Assembly (NCBI RefSeq): GCF_009720775.1
Contig: NZ_WNKW01000004.1
Span: 62,001-126,000 of the forward strand
DNA length: 64,000 nt
Source: Pseudoduganella danionis
Lineage (GTDB): Bacteria; Pseudomonadota; Gammaproteobacteria; Burkholderiales; Burkholderiaceae_D
Direction of reading: 5' to 3'
The position numbers and the translations under genes are program-made. The notes beneath the pieces were generated by a model. The model ran no database searches. It saw only the letters and a program-made list of their open reading frames with translations, and was not told the DNA's origin. This document shows, piece after piece, positions 60,814 through 64,000 of the stretch (position 1 is its first letter; every line of letters starts with the position of its first letter).

Positions 60814-61521
60814 ATGCCATCCACTGGTTCTGCAGACCGCGCAAAACGCGGCACCACGGCGGTCGACATGCGCATCTATCGTGCCGTGATCAACGCCGTC
60901 ATGAGCCACCGTCTGCCGCCCGGCACCCATCTGGGGGAAGCCGACTTCTGCGAACTGTATCAGGTCAGCCGCACCACGGTGCGCAAGGCGCTGCTGCGGC
61001 TCGCGCACGAACACATCATCGAACTGCGGCCCAACCGCGGCGCCGTGGTCGCATCGCCCACGCCGGAGCAGGCGCGCGACATTTTCGCCGCACGCCGCGC
61101 CATCGAACGCGAGATCATACCCCTAGTGATACGGAATGCCACAGCTAGCTCGATCCGCCAGATCCGCAGCGCGCTCGAAGCGGAAGATCAGGCGCGCCGC
61201 AGCGGCGACCGCGCCGCGTGGATAAGGCTAGGCGGCGAATTCCATCTGCTGCTGGCCCAACTGGCCGGCAATCAGGTACTGCAGCGCTATATGGCGGAGC
61301 TGGTGTCGCGCTGCTCGCTGATTATCGCGCTGTACGAACCACCGGGCGCCAGCATGTGCGAGAACGACGAACACCAGGATCTGGCCAGCCTGATCGAACA
61401 GGGCAAGGTCCAGCAGGCTACCGACTTGATCGAACACCATCTGCTGGAAATCGAAGCGCGCCTGCGCCTGGGCGCACAGGAGAAAAAAATCCGGCTGGCC
61501 GATGCGCTGGCCGGCTGCTAG
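60814..61521 (+). CDS. GntR-family regulator (FCD type)
   Basis: 235 residues: N-terminal winged helix-turn-helix (LPPGTHLGEADFCELYQVSR, then TTVRKALLRLAHEHIIEL) and a C-terminal all-helical FCD domain (ARDIFAARRAIEREIIPLVI). It probably senses a nucleoside or base and controls uptake; this follows from its place between the nucleoside ABC operon and the porin/binding-protein genes. Start ATG 60814 with ACGGAGAA upstream. Confidence 0.88.
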   Translation: MPSTGSADRAKRGTTAVDMRIYRAVINAVMSHRLPPGTHLGEADFCELYQVSRTTVRKALLRLAHEHIIELRPNRGAVVASPTPEQARDIFAARRAIEREIIPLVIRNATASSIRQIRSALEAEDQARRSGDRAAWIRLGGEFHLLLAQLAGNQVLQRYMAELVSRCSLIIALYEPPGASMCENDEHQDLASLIEQGKVQQATDLIEHHLLEIEARLRLGAQEKKIRLADALAGC

Positions 61522-61651
61522 ATCACACTGCCATGCAAGCTGCAACACACATGAATGCATGGCGCACTAATTGCTTTAGAACCTGGCATGAGTAATCAGC
61601 CATACCGTATAAATTGTTTTAACTTTACTATCCTTAGAATGGAGTCACACG

Positions 61652-62506
61652 ATGTCGCAACTCGCTCGCCGTACCGCCCTTGCCCTACTCATTTGCAGCA
61701 GCTTCGCCGCCCAGGCAGCCGATTGGAGTGATACTTCCCTCAGCTACCGTTACGGCACCAAGTACGCCGAGCCCTTCAACAATCAGGACATTAGCAAAAA
61801 CATCTTCAATCTGACCAGTGTCTCCGGTTACAAATACGGCAAGAACTTCTTCAGCATCGACTTCCTGCTGTCGTCGGAAACCGATCCATCGTCGGCCGGT
61901 GCCAAGGATGGCGCGCACGAAGCCTATGCCGTGTACCGCCACACACTTGATCTAGGCAAGATCAGCGGCAGCAATCTGGCCTTCGGTCCTGTACGCGGCG
62001 TAGGTGCCACCGCCGGCTTCGACTACAACACCAAAACTGACGCAGGCTACAACTCGAAAAAGCGCATGCTGGTGGCCGGCCCTACCCTGATGCTGGACGT
62101 GCCGGGCTTCCTCGATGTCAGCCTGCTGGCTCTGCGTGAAAGCAATGCACCGTACAACACCTTCAGCCACGTGCAGACCCCACGCTACACCTACAAGACC
62201 CACGCCATGCTGACCGCAGCATGGGGCATTCCGTTCGAAGTGGCCGGCGTACCGCTGTCGTTCGAAGGCTTCGCCAACTACATCGGCACCAAGGGCAAGA
62301 ACGAATTCGGTGGCGACACGGCGCGCGAAACCAATATCGACATGCAGATCATGTACGACATGAGCGCAGCCGTCAGCGCACCGAAGAACACCTTCAAGGT
62401 CGGCGTCGAGTACCAGTACTGGAAAAACAAGTTTGGCAATCCGGACACCAACAACCCCGGTGCAACCGCCAAAACGCCTATGGTGCGTGCCGAGTACCAT
62501 TTCTAA
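61652..62506 (+). CDS. Tsx-like nucleoside outer-membrane channel
   Basis: 284 residues: signal peptide (1-22, ending AQA), then beta-strand pattern with aromatic girdle (WSDTSLSYRYGTKYAEPFNN) and a C-terminal Phe (RAEYHF), the signal for outer-membrane insertion. The family (nucleoside-binding OMP, Tsx-like) lets nucleosides pass the outer membrane, which agrees with its position 56 bases before the binding protein gene. Confidence 0.88.
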   Translation: MSQLARRTALALLICSSFAAQAADWSDTSLSYRYGTKYAEPFNNQDISKNIFNLTSVSGYKYGKNFFSIDFLLSSETDPSSAGAKDGAHEAYAVYRHTLDLGKISGSNLAFGPVRGVGATAGFDYNTKTDAGYNSKKRMLVAGPTLMLDVPGFLDVSLLALRESNAPYNTFSHVQTPRYTYKTHAMLTAAWGIPFEVAGVPLSFEGFANYIGTKGKNEFGGDTARETNIDMQIMYDMSAAVSAPKNTFKVGVEYQYWKNKFGNPDTNNPGATAKTPMVRAEYHF

Positions 62507-62562
62507 TGGCAACCTGAATTATCTGGCCCGATACACTGCTTAACTTTAAAGGAAACCGAATA

Positions 62563-63639
62563 ATGAAACGTCGCACTCTGCTCGCCCTGACCGCCTGCGC
62601 TGCCGCCATCGGCCTGTCCGCCTCCGCCTTCGCCGCCGAACCGCTGAAAATCGGCTTCGTCTACGTCGGCCCGGTGGGCGACGCTGGCTGGACCTATGCC
62701 CACGACCAGGGCCGTCTGGCCATGGAAAAGGAACTGGGCGCCAAAGTCAAAACCACCTTCGTCGAAAGCGTGCCGGAAGGCGCGGACGCGGAACGCGTGA
62801 TCCGCAAGCTGGTTGCCGAAGGCAACAAGCTGATTTTCACCACCTCGTTCGGCTATATGAACCCGACCGAGAAAGTGGCCAAGTCGGCACCGGGCGTGGT
62901 GTTCCTGCATGCTACCGGCTTCAAGTCGGGCAAAAACATGGGCACCTATGAAACCCGGTTGTATGAAGGTGCTTATCTGAACGGCGTCATCGCCGGCAAA
63001 ATGAGCAAGACCAAGACGCTGGGCTTCATCGCGTCCTTCCCTGTGCCTGAAGTAATCCGCAACATCAACGCCTTCACGCTGGGCGCGCAAAGCGTCAATC
63101 CGGCCATCAAAACCAAGGTGATCTGGGTCAATTCGTGGTACGACCCGGCCAAAGAACGCCAGGCTGCCGAAACGCTGGTGGCACAGGGCGCCGACATGAT
63201 GGCGCAGAACACCGACTCGCCGGCCACGCTGCAGGTCGCACAGGAAAAAGGCGTGTACGCCTTCGGCTGGGACTCGGACATGTCCAAGTTCGCGCCTAAA
63301 GCCCACCTGACGGCAGCCACCAATAACTGGGGTCCGTACTACACCGAAGCGGCCAAGGCTGTGCTGGCCGGTACCTGGAAAACCAGCGAAGTGCACGGCG
63401 GCATGAAGGAAGGCATGGTCAAGATGTCGGGCCTGAACGCCGTCGTACCAGCCGACGCGGCCAAGATCTTCGAAGAGAAGAAAGCGGCGCTGACAGCCGG
63501 TACCCTGAGCCCGTTCACGGGTCCGATCAAGGATCAATCGGGCACCGTGCGCTACGCTGCCGGTGTGGTGGTGCCGCTGAAAGACCTGCTGACGATGAAC
63601 TTCTACGTGCAAGGCGTGGAAGGCTCGATACCGAAGTAA
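62563..63639 (+). CDS. BMP-family nucleoside-binding protein
   Basis: 358 residues with a signal peptide (1-24, ending AFA). BMP/Med lipoprotein family, here without a lipobox: LKIGFVYVGPVGDAGWTYAH at the start and GWDSDMSKFAPKAHLTA later are diagnostic. It delivers nucleosides to the ABC transporter encoded 2 kb away on the other strand. A long-loop hairpin follows it. Confidence 0.92.
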   Translation: MKRRTLLALTACAAAIGLSASAFAAEPLKIGFVYVGPVGDAGWTYAHDQGRLAMEKELGAKVKTTFVESVPEGADAERVIRKLVAEGNKLIFTTSFGYMNPTEKVAKSAPGVVFLHATGFKSGKNMGTYETRLYEGAYLNGVIAGKMSKTKTLGFIASFPVPEVIRNINAFTLGAQSVNPAIKTKVIWVNSWYDPAKERQAAETLVAQGADMMAQNTDSPATLQVAQEKGVYAFGWDSDMSKFAPKAHLTAATNNWGPYYTEAAKAVLAGTWKTSEVHGGMKEGMVKMSGLNAVVPADAAKIFEEKKAALTAGTLSPFTGPIKDQSGTVRYAAGVVVPLKDLLTMNFYVQGVEGSIPK

Positions 63640-63646
63640 TCGCCCT

Positions 63647-63690
63647 GCAGGGTTGCCCGATAAATGGCTAAATTGGTCCGGCAACCCTGC
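63647..63690 (+). terminator. long-loop hairpin after the BMP gene
   Basis: GCAGGGTTGCC / GGCAACCCTGC, a perfect 11-bp stem with a 22-base loop, beginning 7 bases after the stop. No T-tract. Confidence 0.45.
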
Positions 63691-63857
63691 AAATACAGCA
63701 ATTCTGCCGAAATGACACGGTTTCAGCATTTCGATGCGGCAGAGCAACACTGCCGCATTGCAGCACCGTCTTTCGTTGCTTAATTCCTCTGAACGTTGCA
63801 CAGTAGTGCTATCAGCCACGCGCCGGGCTCTAAAAAGCGGCGTTCAAAGGGGATACC

Positions 63858-64000
63858 ATGCAACCGCTTTTCCACGCCGCAGCCGCCACCGTGCTGGCCT
63901 GCAGCGCCACCCTGGCACTGGCCCAGCCCATTGCGCCGGCCACCAATCCTGTCAGCCTGACGGACGTGCTGCCCTACAAAGGCTCGCCCGATAAGGCACT
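63858..64000 (+). CDS. exported protein, N-terminal part only (cut by window end)
   Basis: Starts MQPLFHAAAATVLACSATLA with a signal peptide ending ALAQP, and AAAGGGGATACC before ATG 63858. Only 47 codons are visible. By position it may be part of the nucleoside set (for example a periplasmic nucleosidase or related enzyme), but the sequence is too short to name. Confidence 0.6.
   Translation, partial: MQPLFHAAAATVLACSATLALAQPIAPATNPVSLTDVLPYKGSPDKA

Overview
The window is chromosomal DNA of a betaproteobacterium, most likely an Oxalobacteraceae member of the Burkholderiales (Massilia/Duganella/Janthinobacterium type). This rests on the gene order htrA-mscL-petABC-sspAB, the fused indolepyruvate ferredoxin oxidoreductase next to icmF, the GC-rich codon use and the Tad pilus locus. 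It is a protein-coding core with one clearly foreign segment; the assignment is from gene content only.

Layout. 1-11.6 kb is housekeeping: an EnvC-type murein hydrolase activator (cut by the window edge), gpmA, a rhodanese, grxC, secB, an SH3 protein, gpsA, a DUF2461 protein, an HtrA protease, mscL, the cytochrome bc1 operon petABC and the sspAB pair. A tRNA-Thr(UGU) follows at 11602-11677.

The tRNA is the insertion site of a genomic island of about 5.4 kb (11632-17083), bounded by exact 47-bp direct repeats of its 3' half. The island is more AT-rich than its surroundings and has no visible integrase. Its left part is scrap: a frameshifted RhuM fragment, a truncated IS21-family end with the start of istA, and the first ~40 codons of what looks like a restriction-modification gene. 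Its right part is intact: a two-gene operon coding for a dGTPase-type HD triphosphohydrolase and an overlapping polA/CCA-type nucleotidyltransferase, facing a divergent XRE repressor / ImmA-type metalloprotease pair, then two phage-like small genes. I read this as an anti-phage defence cassette in which a dNTP-depleting effector is paired with a nucleotide-signal enzyme. From memory this resembles the recently reported Clover (CloA/CloB) arrangement, here joined to an ImmA/XRE switch. This is the most interesting part of the window.

17-29 kb holds a large unknown protein, a lipoprotein with a GlyGly-CTERM tail beside its probable processing enzyme (rhombosortase), a secreted alpha/beta hydrolase behind a 16-bp inverted repeat, an AraC-type regulator, a TonB-dependent receptor with an M20 peptidase, a periplasmic solute-binding-like protein and a GIN-domain (DUF2807) protein. 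29.3-38.6 kb is a Tad/Flp pilus locus on the minus strand (flp, tadV, an extra AAA ATPase, rcpC, rcpA, small lipoprotein, tadZ, tadA, tadB, tadC). Next to it are a diguanylate cyclase and an HD-GYP phosphodiesterase, which make and break the same second messenger.

41.5-49.7 kb carries a LysR regulator, the indolepyruvate oxidoreductase and the fused isobutyryl-CoA mutase icmF behind a LiuR-like palindrome, a set for amino-acid/acyl-CoA catabolism. 49.9-56.8 kb is mixed: MBL-fold hydrolase, BNR-repeat protein with a MoaD/ThiS-like partner, a DUF4214/RTX-like protein, a ferredoxin and a PAS chemoreceptor. 57-64 kb is a nucleoside-uptake region: a BmpA-type ABC transporter (ATPase and two permeases) divergent from a GntR regulator, a Tsx-like outer-membrane channel and the BMP solute-binding protein, with repeated GntR-type operators in the divergent gap.
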